This document shows, one piece after another, positions 23,442 to 33,609 of a DNA stretch of 64,000 bases. The DNA is from Cupriavidus sp. AU9028. GTDB taxonomy: Bacteria; Pseudomonadota; Gammaproteobacteria; Burkholderiales; Burkholderiaceae. Under the pieces are notes generated by a model that saw nothing but the letters and a program-made list of their open reading frames with translations, did not search any database and was not told the origin of the DNA. Position numbers and translations under genes: made by a program. Each line of letters starts with the position of its first letter. Position 1 is the first letter of the stretch. Where the stretch lies: contig NZ_JAIMCG010000001.1 in NCBI RefSeq assembly GCF_019795295.1, positions 186,001 to 250,000 of the forward strand, read 5' to 3'.

Positions 23442-24794
23442 GTGGCGGACTCGCTGTTTTCCGAACCCTCCGACGCATCCCGACAGCCGCTGGCGGAGCG
23501 GCTGCGGCCGCGCCATATCGACGACGTCATCGGCCAGCAGCACCTGCTCGGGCCGGGCAAGCCGCTGCGCGTCGCCTTCGAATCGGGCGAGCCGCATTCG
23601 ATGATCCTGTGGGGCCCGCCCGGGGTCGGCAAGACCACGCTGGCGCGGCTCACCGCGCAGGCGTTCGACGCCGAGTTCATCGCGCTGTCGGCGGTGCTGT
23701 CCGGTGTCAAGGACATCCGCGAGGCGGTCGAGCGGGCCGAGCAGTTCCGCGCCCACGGCCGCCGCACGCTGGTGTTCGTCGACGAGGTGCACCGCTTCAA
23801 CAAGAGCCAGCAGGACGCCTTCCTGCCGCATGTGGAAAGCGGCCTGTTCACCTTCATCGGCGCGACCACCGAGAACCCGTCGTTCGAGGTCAACGGCGCG
23901 CTGCTCTCGCGCGCCGCCGTCTATGTGCTCAAGAGCCTGTCCGACGACGAACTGCGCCAGCTCGCACTGCGCGCCAGCGAGGCGCTGGGCGGCCTGCAGT
24001 GGCAGGACGAGGCGCTCGGGCTGGTGGTGGCCTCGGCCGACGGCGACGGGCGCAAGCTGCTGAACAACATCGAGATCGTCGCGCGCGCCGCGCGCAATGC
24101 CGGTGCCCACACCATCGACACGGCGCTGCTGGGCAGCGCGCTGTCCGAGAACCTGCGCCGCTTCGACAAGGGCGGCGACGCCTTCTACGACCAGATCAGC
24201 GCGCTGCACAAGTCGGTGCGCGGCTCGGACCCCGACGCGGCGCTGTACTGGTTCTGCCGGATGATCGATGGCGGCGCCGATCCGCGCTATCTGGCCCGCC
24301 GCATCGTGCGGATGGCGTGGGAGGACATCGGCCTTGCCGACCCGCGCGCGGCGCGCATGACGCTGGACGCCGCCGAGACCTACGAACGGCTCGGCTCGCC
24401 CGAAGGCGAACTGGCGCTGGCACAGGCGCTGATCTACCTGGCCGTGGCGCCCAAGTCGAATGCCGGCTACAACGCCTACAACGCCGCGCGCGCCTTCGTC
24501 GCCAAGGACAAGTCGCGTGGCGTGCCGGTGCACCTGCGCAATGCGCCGACGCGATTGATGAAGGAGCTTGGCTACGGCCACGCCTACCGCTACGCACACG
24601 ACGAGCCCGAGGCATACGCCGCCGGCGAAACGTATTTCCCCGACGACCTGAAGGCGCAGGGCTGGTACAAGCCGACCCCGCGCGGCCTGGAAGGCAAGAT
24701 CGGCGAGAAGCTGCGGCATCTGCGCGAACTGGACGCGGCGTGGCACCGGCAGCGCAAGGACGGGCAGGGCGGCAGCGGCGGCACGCAGGGGTGA
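23442..24794 (+). CDS. rarA: replication-associated recombination protein A (MgsA/RarA AAA+ ATPase)
   Basis: 450 residues. The N-terminal motif PLAERLRPRHIDDVIGQQHL precedes the AAA+ core with Walker A GPPGVGKTT (~residue 60), Walker B VFVDEVHRFNKSQQDAF (~108) and sensor GATTENPSFEV. The C-terminal tetramerisation domain has APKSNAGYNAYNAA. RarA acts at stalled forks with SSB. The GTG at 23442 is chosen: AGGA precedes it, it gives the normal family length, and the upstream extension is not family-like. serS follows after 90 bp. Confidence 0.95.
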   Translation: MADSLFSEPSDASRQPLAERLRPRHIDDVIGQQHLLGPGKPLRVAFESGEPHSMILWGPPGVGKTTLARLTAQAFDAEFIALSAVLSGVKDIREAVERAEQFRAHGRRTLVFVDEVHRFNKSQQDAFLPHVESGLFTFIGATTENPSFEVNGALLSRAAVYVLKSLSDDELRQLALRASEALGGLQWQDEALGLVVASADGDGRKLLNNIEIVARAARNAGAHTIDTALLGSALSENLRRFDKGGDAFYDQISALHKSVRGSDPDAALYWFCRMIDGGADPRYLARRIVRMAWEDIGLADPRAARMTLDAAETYERLGSPEGELALAQALIYLAVAPKSNAGYNAYNAARAFVAKDKSRGVPVHLRNAPTRLMKELGYGHAYRYAHDEPEAYAAGETYFPDDLKAQGWYKPTPRGLEGKIGEKLRHLRELDAAWHRQRKDGQGGSGGTQG

Positions 24795-24821
24795 CCGTCC
24801 GCGGTGGACCGCGTGCAGTAA

Positions 24822-26198
<1,377 letters not shown>

Positions 26199-26232
26199 GG
26201 CGCAGCGCCGGCTGTTGCGGACGCCGCGGCTA

Positions 26233-26346
26233 CCCTCACCCCCGACCCTTCTCCCGCAAGCGCGAGGGGAGCAAACCGCAGGCATATCAAGACGCTGCCG
26301 GTTCGCTCCCCTCTTCCACTAGTGGGAGAGGGACCGGGGGAGAGGG
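26233..26346. repeat. inverted pair of REP-like palindromic elements (locus 4)
   Basis: Copies at 26233-26278 and 26300-26346, in opposite orientation with a 21-bp spacer. The pair faces the other way compared with loci 1 and 2: the GGAGCAAACC ends point towards each other. Both copies carry small mismatches in their cores. They lie between serS and the tRNA-Ser promoter. Confidence 0.82.
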
Positions 26347-26407
26347 CCTCCGGCGCTCGCCATCGCAACACCCGTGTCCGGCCCCACAAAATTCCGCCGC
26401 CAACCCC

Positions 26408-26436
26408 TTGCATCCCCCATTAGACCTCTCTATAAT
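26408..26436 (+). promoter_or_regulatory. tRNA-Ser promoter
   Basis: TTGCAT (26408-26413), a 17-bp spacer and a perfect TATAAT (26431-26436), placed 29 bp before the mature tRNA 5' end. Confidence 0.85.
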
Positions 26437-26465
26437 CTCGGTTTCGCCGCAACGCGACCGATCAA

Positions 26466-26556
<91 letters not shown>

Positions 26557-26565
26557 CAGTAACGC

Positions 26566-26598
26566 AAAGCCCCCGGAAACCTCGTTTCCGGGGGCTTT
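26566..26598 (+). terminator. terminator after tRNA-Ser
   Basis: A 15-bp perfect stem (26566-26580 with 26584-26598), 3-nt loop, followed by GTCTTTT. It begins 11 bases after the tRNA. Because both arms end in A/T runs it could also serve the binding-protein gene arriving on the other strand. Confidence 0.92.
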
Positions 26599-26627
26599 GT
26601 CTTTTGCAGGCTCGTCGTGCGTAGCCG

Positions 26628-27551
26628 TTACTGGAACGCCTTGTCGTTCGGGTTCGCGAACAGCTCCTTCATCTCCGCCGACAGCGGGTAGTTCATGTTC
26701 ACGCCGCGCGGCGGGATCGGCGACAGGAACCACTTCTTGTACAGCTGCTCGGCCTTGCCCGACTTCATCATGTCGGCGATGACGCCATCGGCCAGTGCCT
26801 TGAACTGCGGATCGTCCTTGCGCAGCATGCAGGCATAGTTCTCGGTCTGCAGCGGCTTGCCGGCGACGGTCCACTGCCCCGGCTGCTTGGCCTTGGTCAG
26901 TTCCCCATACAACAGCGGCTCGTCCATCACGAAGGCCGCTGCCCGGCCGCTCTCGAGGATCAGGAAGGCCTGACCGTGGTCCTTGGCGCTGGTCAGGTTC
27001 ATGTTCATCGCCTGTTCGCCGTTCATCTTGACCAGCAGGCGCTCGCCAGTGGTCCCGGCCGTGGTCACGACATTGCGTCCCTTCAGATCGGGGAAGTCAT
27101 TCACTCCCGAGTCCTTGCGCACCAGCATGCGGATGCCATAGACGAAGATGCTGTTGGTGAAGCCGACCTGCTTCTGCCGCTCCAGGTTGTTGGTGGTCGA
27201 GCCGCACTCCAGGTCGATGGTGCCGTTCTGCATCAGCGAGATGCGGTTCTGCGAGGTGATCGGCATCAGCCGGACCTGCAGGTTGGGCATCTGCAGCTGC
27301 GTCTTCACCTTGTCGACGATCGCCAGCATGATCTCGTGCGAGTAGCCCATCACCTCGCGGCCATTGTTGTACGAGAACGGGATCGACGATTCGCGGTGCC
27401 CCAGCGAAATCACGCCGCTTTCCTTGATCTTGGCCAGCGTGTCGTTCTGCTGCGCCTGGGCGGCGCCGCTGCCCGCCAGCACCGCCGCCAGTGCCAGCGG
27501 GGCGGCGAGCAGGGACGCCAGCTTGCGTGCGGATATCGTGTTCGACTTCAT
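26628..27551 (-). CDS. glutamate/aspartate-type ABC transporter binding protein
   Basis: 307 residues: a signal peptide (LASLLAAPLALAAVLAGSGAAQAQ, cleavage ~residue 33) and a periplasmic binding fold of solute-binding family 3. Seen: GVISLGHRESSIPFSY, LMPITSQNRISLMQNGTIDL, ECGSTTNNLERQKQVGFTNS and VMDEPLLYG, the pattern of GltI-like glutamate/aspartate receptors. AAGGAG nine bases before the ATG at 27551 sets the start. No permease or ATPase adjoins it. It follows a D-amino-acid dehydrogenase-like gene in the same direction, 84 bp apart, suggesting joint use in amino acid uptake and oxidation. Confidence 0.9.
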   Translation of the reverse strand: MKSNTISARKLASLLAAPLALAAVLAGSGAAQAQQNDTLAKIKESGVISLGHRESSIPFSYNNGREVMGYSHEIMLAIVDKVKTQLQMPNLQVRLMPITSQNRISLMQNGTIDLECGSTTNNLERQKQVGFTNSIFVYGIRMLVRKDSGVNDFPDLKGRNVVTTAGTTGERLLVKMNGEQAMNMNLTSAKDHGQAFLILESGRAAAFVMDEPLLYGELTKAKQPGQWTVAGKPLQTENYACMLRKDDPQFKALADGVIADMMKSGKAEQLYKKWFLSPIPPRGVNMNYPLSAEMKELFANPNDKAFQ

Positions 27552-27635
27552 GGTGAGGCTCTCCTTGGTTGTGGAACGGCTCGTTGTGGTCTTCGACATC
27601 TCGTGGTTCCAGGCGGCGGCCCTCCGGTACGGCCC

Positions 27636-28910
27636 TCAGGCCAGCGTCGCCGCATAGTCGGTCGCATGGACAGCCGGCCGGCGTCCCGCCATCGTATCCG
27701 CCAACAGGCTGGCGCTGCCCATGGCCAGCGTAAACCCCAAGCCCCCGTGCCCGATATTGAGCCAGAGCCCGGGCATGCGTGACTCGCCGATCAGCGGCAG
27801 GCCGCTCGGCGTCGCCGGCCGCAATCCTGCCCAGGGTTGCAGGTCGTGCAGCGCGTGGCCGTCCGCCAGCCCGGGGAACACCTGCCGCGTTTCCGTCAGC
27901 AGCGTGCCGGCACGCTCGGGGTCCGGCCGCGGGTCCGGACGGGTGGGCGAGCCGGTCAGGTCCGCCATCCCCGCTACGCGCACGGTGTGGCCGATGCGCG
28001 CATAGACGATCTTGCGGGCGAAGTCCGTCACGCTGATATGCGGTGCGCCCGCGCCCGACGTCACCGGCACCGTGATGCTGTATCCCTTCAACGGCCATAG
28101 CGGCGGGCGCAGGCCCAATGGGCGCAGCAGGGCGGCGCTGCCGATGCCGCCGGCGACCACTACCGCGTCGGCCTCGACGAAGTCATCGCCGGTCTCGACG
28201 CCACGCACCCGGCCACCGGCATGGGCGATGCCGCGTACCGTGGCGCCGAAGCGAAGGGTTACGTCGGGATGGGCGGCAAGCAGCCCGGCCAGTGCGCGGC
28301 AGAAGCGGTGGCAGTCGCCGACTTCCTCGCTGGGGGTATGGACCGCGCCGGCGATGCGCTCGCCCAGCGCCGCCAGCGCCGGCTCCAGCGCGATGCAGGC
28401 GTCGCGGTCCAGCGCCTGCTGCTCGCTGCCCAGCTGCGCCTGATAGTCGAGCAGGCGGCGGGCGGCATCGAAACTGGCGGCATCGCGATGCACGATCAGC
28501 TTGCCGCGGCGGGCGAAATCGAAGTCGATCGAGCGCTGCGCCAGCAGGGCCTGCATGCGGTCGCGCGAATGAAACGCCAGGCGCAGCAGCTTGCGCGTGG
28601 TGTCGTCGCTGGCGGTTCCGTTGCAGGCCCGCATGAAGCCGGCCAGCCAGCGCCATTGGGCCGGGTCCAGCCGCGGATGCCAGCGCAGCGGGGCGTCGCG
28701 CCGCAGCAGCCAGCCCGGCACCTTGCCCAGCACGCCGGGGCCGGCCAGCGGCGCGACGTAGCTATAGCTGAGCTGCCCGCCATTGGCGAAGCTGGTTTCC
28801 AGCCCCGGGCCCTCGCGCCGCTCCAGCACCGTCACGCGATGTCCGTCGCTGGCCAGCTGCCATGCCGTCGCCAGCCCCACCACGCCCGCGCCCGTGATTA
28901 CTACCCGCAT
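27636..28910 (-). CDS. D-amino acid dehydrogenase-like FAD oxidoreductase
   Basis: 424 residues of the DAO superfamily. The N-terminal dinucleotide motif VVITGAGVVGLATAWQLA is followed by FANGGQLSYSYVAPLAGPGV, the DadA hallmark. The C-terminal WAGLRPATPSGLPLIG and GHGGLGFTLAMGSA complete the flavin site. Such membrane-peripheral enzymes oxidise D-amino acids to keto acids and pass electrons to quinones. GAGG before the ATG at 28910 supports the start. A LysR regulator diverges from it with 115 bp between the starts and is its probable controller. Confidence 0.88.
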   Translation of the reverse strand: MRVVITGAGVVGLATAWQLASDGHRVTVLERREGPGLETSFANGGQLSYSYVAPLAGPGVLGKVPGWLLRRDAPLRWHPRLDPAQWRWLAGFMRACNGTASDDTTRKLLRLAFHSRDRMQALLAQRSIDFDFARRGKLIVHRDAASFDAARRLLDYQAQLGSEQQALDRDACIALEPALAALGERIAGAVHTPSEEVGDCHRFCRALAGLLAAHPDVTLRFGATVRGIAHAGGRVRGVETGDDFVEADAVVVAGGIGSAALLRPLGLRPPLWPLKGYSITVPVTSGAGAPHISVTDFARKIVYARIGHTVRVAGMADLTGSPTRPDPRPDPERAGTLLTETRQVFPGLADGHALHDLQPWAGLRPATPSGLPLIGESRMPGLWLNIGHGGLGFTLAMGSASLLADTMAGRRPAVHATDYAATLA

Positions 28911-29025
28911 CGTTGCCTCGTTCCATTGCAATGGCAGCAACAGTAAAGGAGATCGGCGACGCTGCCCAATGCGAAGACGTGCCAGAATATGTCTTCAGGC
29001 TATACCCTGCTCGAGACCTTCCGCC

Positions 29026-29991
29026 ATGCGACTGCGCCAGATCGAAGTCTTTCGCGCCGTGATGCTGACCGGCACCGTCAGCGAGGCCGCGCGCCTGCTG
29101 CATGTCTCGCAGCCAGTGGTGACCCGCGTGCTGCAGCACGCTGAAGCGTCGCTGGGCTTCCGCCTGTTCGACCGCAGCGGCGGCCGCCTGCGCCCGACGC
29201 CGGAAGCCAATGCGCTGTATGGCGATGTCGAGCGCCTCTACGGCGAGATCGACCGCGTCCGCCGCGTGTCGGAGAGCCTGCGGCACAAGGGCGCGGGCCG
29301 CTTGCGGGTGGCAGCGACGCCAAGTCTTGCGGAACCGTTGCTGGTGCCCGCGCTGCAGCGCTTCTGCGCGCGCCATCCCGACACGCAGGTCCAGGTGCTG
29401 ACGCACCATACCGAAGAGATCGTGCAGGGGCTGCTGCGCAACCAGATCGATATCGGCTTTGCGTTCGCGCCGCCGCCGCACGAGGCGATCGCCGCGGTGC
29501 CGGTCGCGCAGGGCAGGATGCTGCTGGCGGTACCGGCAGGCCGGCCGCTGGCCGGACAGGCCCGGCGCAGCGCGCTGCCGATCGCCCGGCTGATGGACCG
29601 CGCCTTCATCGGCTACGACGACCAGAGCTCGCTCGGACTGATGGTGCGCCAGGTGCTGGCGCGCAACGGACTGGAGCCGCGCTCCACGCTCGAGGTGCAG
29701 ACCTACTCGCTGGCTCGCCGGCTGGTGCAGGGCGGGCTCGGCATGGCATTGCTGGACCAGTACACGGCGCTGGGCGACCAAGCCGGGGCCGGCGCGCGCG
29801 ACGTATCGCTGCACGAGATCCGCCCCGCGCTGCCGTTCGAGATCCAGATGCTGCGCGCCAGCCATCGCGGCATTCCCAGTCTCGCCGCCCAATTGCGCGA
29901 GGAGTTCGTCCGCGTGGCCGCGATGCTCGATGCCCAGGTCGAAAGCCGGCTCAGTGCCCCCGCGGTCGTCTTCGAACACGGACTGAAGTAG
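29026..29991 (+). CDS. LysR-family transcriptional regulator
   Basis: 321 residues. The N-terminal helix-turn-helix (MRLRQIEVFRAVMLTGTVSE, then VSQPVVTRVLQHAE) and two-lobed effector domain (~90-300) are complete. It is divergent from the D-amino-acid dehydrogenase-like gene, the classic LysR arrangement, so it probably controls that gene, and perhaps the binding protein behind it, in response to an amino acid. The start at 29026 is the family start. Its end lies 11 bp from the convergent end of the MBL-like gene. Confidence 0.92.
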   Translation: MRLRQIEVFRAVMLTGTVSEAARLLHVSQPVVTRVLQHAEASLGFRLFDRSGGRLRPTPEANALYGDVERLYGEIDRVRRVSESLRHKGAGRLRVAATPSLAEPLLVPALQRFCARHPDTQVQVLTHHTEEIVQGLLRNQIDIGFAFAPPPHEAIAAVPVAQGRMLLAVPAGRPLAGQARRSALPIARLMDRAFIGYDDQSSLGLMVRQVLARNGLEPRSTLEVQTYSLARRLVQGGLGMALLDQYTALGDQAGAGARDVSLHEIRPALPFEIQMLRASHRGIPSLAAQLREEFVRVAAMLDAQVESRLSAPAVVFEHGLK

Positions 29992-30002
29992 ACCGCGACA
30001 CG

Positions 30003-31241
30003 CTACGCACGGACAGGCAACAGGGTAGGGGACTGGCGCAATGGCCGTACCGAGCAGCCCGGCGCGCCATCCTTGCCGACTGCTGGCAGAAGGGCGGCCA
30101 GCGCGTCGGCATCGGCATCGGGGTTCCCCATCATCCAGCAGGTGAACGGCCGCCGCACCGTCCGCTGGCTGCGTGCGGCCTTGAGTTGCTCCAGCCAGTC
30201 CCGCGCGGACAGGCTGTCCGTACCGTCTCCCCAGATCAGGTAGTGATCCGCCGATACCGCCTGCAACATGGCCAGCGAGGCATCGGCGCTGCCCGAGCCC
30301 GTCCATACCGTCATGGCATGCAGATGGAGTCCCTCGTCGCCGAGGCGTCCGGACGCGCGCAAGGTGCGCAGGACCTGGGCGCCATCGGCATCGCCCGATA
30401 GCAGCACGGTGCGCCCGTCCTCCTCGGCCAGCAGCATCAGCGGCGCCAGCGACGGCGTGCGCGTCGCCAGGCAGGCGCTGGTCCCCTCCCAGTCGCGCAG
30501 GTCCAGTGGATTGACGAGCCGGCCTTCAGCCATCCCTTGCACCGCCCGCAGATAGTGCTCGCGGATCGCCCGCGTGCCCATGCGCACCACCGGCTCGCAG
30601 GGCCAGCGGCGCCACGCGGCCTGCGCGTTGGCAATCGTGTCCTCGGCGGGGCCTAGCAGCGTCAACGTCAGGGAGCCGAGGGCGAGCGTGCTGGTGCCGG
30701 TGGAGCCAGCGCCCGGCGCGTGCAAGGCGATGTCGAGCATGTCCGGCGCGCACAGCCGCGACAGCCTGGCCGCGCGCGGCAGCGCCAGCGCGATGCGGGC
30801 ATCGTCGCGGCCGAGCGCCTCCAGTGCGGGCACACCGCTGGCACGCAGCGCGCGTGCCCGTGCCGACAGCAGCGGCTGGGCCGCGGCGCGAGCCTCGCCG
30901 ATCTGCGCATCGATGCCGTTGTGCCAGAGCGCGCCAATGCGGGGGACCGGGGGCGAGGGCGGCAGCGCGGGCGGGTCGCCCAGTTGCGCATGGAAGTCAT
31001 GCACGCGCCAGGCCAGCGCCGTTTCCAGCAGGGCGGATACGCCCGCCAGCGCGTCGGCGCCGGCGTGGGTCACGGCCAGCAGATGCAGCCCGTCGCCGCG
31101 GCGGCCGAGCTTGTGCAACCAGGGCGCGACGCTGGTGGCCATCGACGCGCCGCTGCCGCCGTCGCACAGCAGCCGATGTCCGGAGCGCGCTTCGATCGCC
31201 ACGCAGCCGCCGTCGCGGGACGGAAAGAGCAGGACCTTCAT
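30003..31241 (-). CDS. metallo-beta-lactamase-fold-like protein with lost metal motifs, partner of the subtilase
   Basis: 412 residues. The N-terminus (VLLFPSRDGGCVAIEA, then RLLCDGG at ~24-29) and C-terminal part (APLMLLAEEDGRTVLLSGDA, ~266-285) follow the layout of ComEC-like MBL proteins. However, the first metal motif, expected as T-H-x-D-x-D-H, reads THAGADA (58-64). The HHGS expected after the LLSGDA strand reads WTGS (313-316). Most metal ligands are therefore gone and it is probably not a hydrolase. No signal peptide is seen. Its ATG overlaps the TGA of the subtilase gene (ATGA, 31238-31241), so the two proteins are made together. The role is unknown; a regulator, sensor or substrate adaptor of the protease is the simplest inference. 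Confidence 0.7.
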   Translation of the reverse strand: MKVLLFPSRDGGCVAIEARSGHRLLCDGGSGASMATSVAPWLHKLGRRGDGLHLLAVTHAGADALAGVSALLETALAWRVHDFHAQLGDPPALPPSPPVPRIGALWHNGIDAQIGEARAAAQPLLSARARALRASGVPALEALGRDDARIALALPRAARLSRLCAPDMLDIALHAPGAGSTGTSTLALGSLTLTLLGPAEDTIANAQAAWRRWPCEPVVRMGTRAIREHYLRAVQGMAEGRLVNPLDLRDWEGTSACLATRTPSLAPLMLLAEEDGRTVLLSGDADGAQVLRTLRASGRLGDEGLHLHAMTVWTGSGSADASLAMLQAVSADHYLIWGDGTDSLSARDWLEQLKAARSQRTVRRPFTCWMMGNPDADADALAALLPAVGKDGAPGCSVRPLRQSPTLLPVRA

Positions 31242-33430
31242 GCTCGCCTCCGCCGTGGCTCGGCCGCCGCGCGCAGCGTCTCGCGCCGCTCGCTGCGCTG
31301 ATCGAAGCCGATCGCTTCCTCGATCGCCGCGACTGGATCGATCAGGCCGTAGCCGGCGTCGTTGCGCCAGGCATAGTCGTGCGAGGGCAGCGGCCGCGCG
31401 GTACGGCGCAGGATGCCCTGGCATTGCGCCGCGCTCAATGTCGGCCGCGCGGAGAGCATCAGGCCCATCGCGCCGCAGACATAGGGGCTGGCCATGCTGG
31501 TGCCGGTCATCTCGACCCAGCTGCCGGGTTCGGCAAAGCCGTTGGCGGCGACGATGCGCGTGCCCGGTGCGCAGACGTCGGGCTTGAAGCGTCCATCGCG
31601 CGTCGGCCCCTGGCTGCTGGTGATATGCACGCGCGCCCGTTCCACGTCCGCGTTGGCCACGCCGATGACCCAGCGCGCGCAGGCCAGCGAATTGATCGAG
31701 TGCGAGTCGACGTTGCTGGCTTCCGTGAAGAACGACGGAAAGCGGTACGCCGCCAGCTCGCGCCGCCGCTGCAGCTCCATCGGATCGTCGCGTTCGATCC
31801 AGGCATGGAAGCCGCCATCGCGCACCTCGTCGCCATGCAACCGGATGCGCCACGTGCCAGCCGCCACCGGCGAGTACGCCTGGGGGTCCAGATAGGGCGA
31901 CAGATAGATGCCAATGTAGTTGTCGCCGTTGGAGGGGTGGTACAGCTCGTTGTAGACCGACAGCACGGTGCCGTCTGGCAGCCGCCGGTTCTCGATGTAC
32001 TCGCGGGGCGCCACCTCGTACCATTGCGCCGACCCTGGCGGCTGCACCGCCACCGAGAAGCGGTCCTGCGCGCCGTACCAGATTTCCAGCTCGTTCTCGG
32101 AGAAGTCGGCAATGCCGTCGCCGACCACGGTCCATTCGATCTCCACCGTCAGGCCGCGCGAGGCGATGCGGCCGCTGGTGTGGATGCGGCCCATGATCCA
32201 GCCGAAGCGGTCCTCGTCGGTGGGCCGCTCCTGGCCGGCATTGCCGGCCGCGATGGCGATGGCGCGGCCCGGCATGGCGAGGAAGGCGTCGAGCCAGCGA
32301 CAGGTGCCATTGGCGCCATCGTGCGGTCCGCCATTGGTGCCCAGGCTGATATTGATCGACAGCGCCAGTCCCTCGCGTTCCGCGACCCGAAGCAGGTATT
32401 CGACCGCATGCAGGATGCGCGAAGCATCGCTGAAGGTCCAGCGCCGTGCCGCATAGTCGCCAGCCGGCGGATCGACGCTGATCAGCACGCCGGCGATGCG
32501 CGCACCCGGGCAAAGCCCGCTGTTGCCGGCGGCGATGCTGGTCACGTGGGTGGCATGCGAGCCCGGTTCCCGCTGCGACTGGCGCTCCAGTTCCGTGGCC
32601 GGCGGCCCGCCGCCGCGCGCGACCTGCAGGGCGGCGTCCAGCCGCTCGCGCGTCAGCTCCGAGCCGTAGCCGAAGCCCTCGGGCGGTGGCCGGAAGTCGC
32701 CGCCCTGGTCCCAGATCGACACGAAGCGGGTGCCGCCGTTGGCGTCGAGGAAGTCCGGGTGCGAGAAATCGAAGCCGCCGACGTCGATGATGCCGATCAG
32801 CACGCCCTCGCCACGCTGCGGCTGGCCCTGCACGGTCACCTGCCGGACGGGCGGCTCCAGCGCCGCCGCCCCGGCAAGCGGCAACCGCATCGACAGGCTT
32901 TCGCTGTGGTGCACGTAGCGGACCCCGGGCAGCGCCGCCAGTGCACGCAACGAGGCGACCGGCACGGTCGCGGCGATATAGTTGCCGCGGTGCAGGAGCG
33001 GCCCGGCCGCAATGGCCCCCATCCGCTGGCCTGTCGCTTTCCCCGAGGCCCTGCTGCCCAGCGTGCCGGTCATGCGCGCGATGGCCTGGACGATCGAGTC
33101 GGCCACCGCCGCGTCGCCATCGCCGGGCTCGATCTCCACCACCACGTTCAAATAGACGTCGTCCGCGGCCGGCATCGCGGCCTGCCCGGGGCGCGCCACC
33201 TCGCGCGGCGGCTGCGGCAGCGTGCCGGCCCCGGCCAGTCCCGCGGCAAAGCGCGCGGCCCCCGGCAGCGCGGGCGGGGGAGGGGCCTTGCCCGCGGCCG
33301 GGCGCCGCCGCTCGAGCGCGGCGGTGGCCAGGCACTGCGAAAACTCGGCGCGCATGCGGTTGACGGACGCGCTGCCATTGCTCACCAGGCGCAGGCGCGG
33401 ATGCAACTGCTGGATGATGTCGTCGCTCAT
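31238..33430 (-). CDS. subtilisin-family (S8) serine peptidase, no signal peptide
   Basis: 730 residues. The catalytic triad is Asp216 (LIGIIDVGGFDFSHPDF), His292 (GSHATHVTSIAAG) and Ser645 (GTSMASPYVCG), with the oxyanion Asn near 397 (IAAGNAGQ). The first ~200 residues include a proline/alanine linker (~43-90) and a small alpha/beta unit (~92-180, VYLNVVVEIEPGD) that may be an inhibitor-like prodomain. Residues ~425-555 form a beta-rich insert between Asn and Ser, placed like the jelly-roll insert of Csp-type subtilases. No signal peptide is visible, so it should be cytoplasmic, which is unusual for S8 proteases. It is the first gene of a coupled pair with the MBL-like protein. Confidence 0.9.
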   Translation of the reverse strand: MSDDIIQQLHPRLRLVSNGSASVNRMRAEFSQCLATAALERRRPAAGKAPPPPALPGAARFAAGLAGAGTLPQPPREVARPGQAAMPAADDVYLNVVVEIEPGDGDAAVADSIVQAIARMTGTLGSRASGKATGQRMGAIAAGPLLHRGNYIAATVPVASLRALAALPGVRYVHHSESLSMRLPLAGAAALEPPVRQVTVQGQPQRGEGVLIGIIDVGGFDFSHPDFLDANGGTRFVSIWDQGGDFRPPPEGFGYGSELTRERLDAALQVARGGGPPATELERQSQREPGSHATHVTSIAAGNSGLCPGARIAGVLISVDPPAGDYAARRWTFSDASRILHAVEYLLRVAEREGLALSINISLGTNGGPHDGANGTCRWLDAFLAMPGRAIAIAAGNAGQERPTDEDRFGWIMGRIHTSGRIASRGLTVEIEWTVVGDGIADFSENELEIWYGAQDRFSVAVQPPGSAQWYEVAPREYIENRRLPDGTVLSVYNELYHPSNGDNYIGIYLSPYLDPQAYSPVAAGTWRIRLHGDEVRDGGFHAWIERDDPMELQRRRELAAYRFPSFFTEASNVDSHSINSLACARWVIGVANADVERARVHITSSQGPTRDGRFKPDVCAPGTRIVAANGFAEPGSWVEMTGTSMASPYVCGAMGLMLSARPTLSAAQCQGILRRTARPLPSHDYAWRNDAGYGLIDPVAAIEEAIGFDQRSERRETLRAAAEPRRRRA

Positions 33431-33609
33431 TGCGGCTCCTCGATTCGGTCAGCGGGTGCCATGGATAGCGTAGTTGCTGGCGCGCGCGAGGGCCACTGCA
33501 ATGTGTTGATCGCTGTCCTGCCGGTCTTTGTGCGCCGGCCAACGCCGTCTATGATGACGGACCAACGCGCGTCCACCAACGCGCATCGCCTGCCAACGCC
33601 CTCCGACCG

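Noticed and set aside
30003-33542. One continuous minus-strand frame of 1179 codons across the subtilase and MBL-like genes
   Set aside because: Its first two thirds are in the wrong frame for the subtilase, whose triad lies in another frame. Only the last 412 codons, from the ATG at 31241, are the real MBL-like gene.
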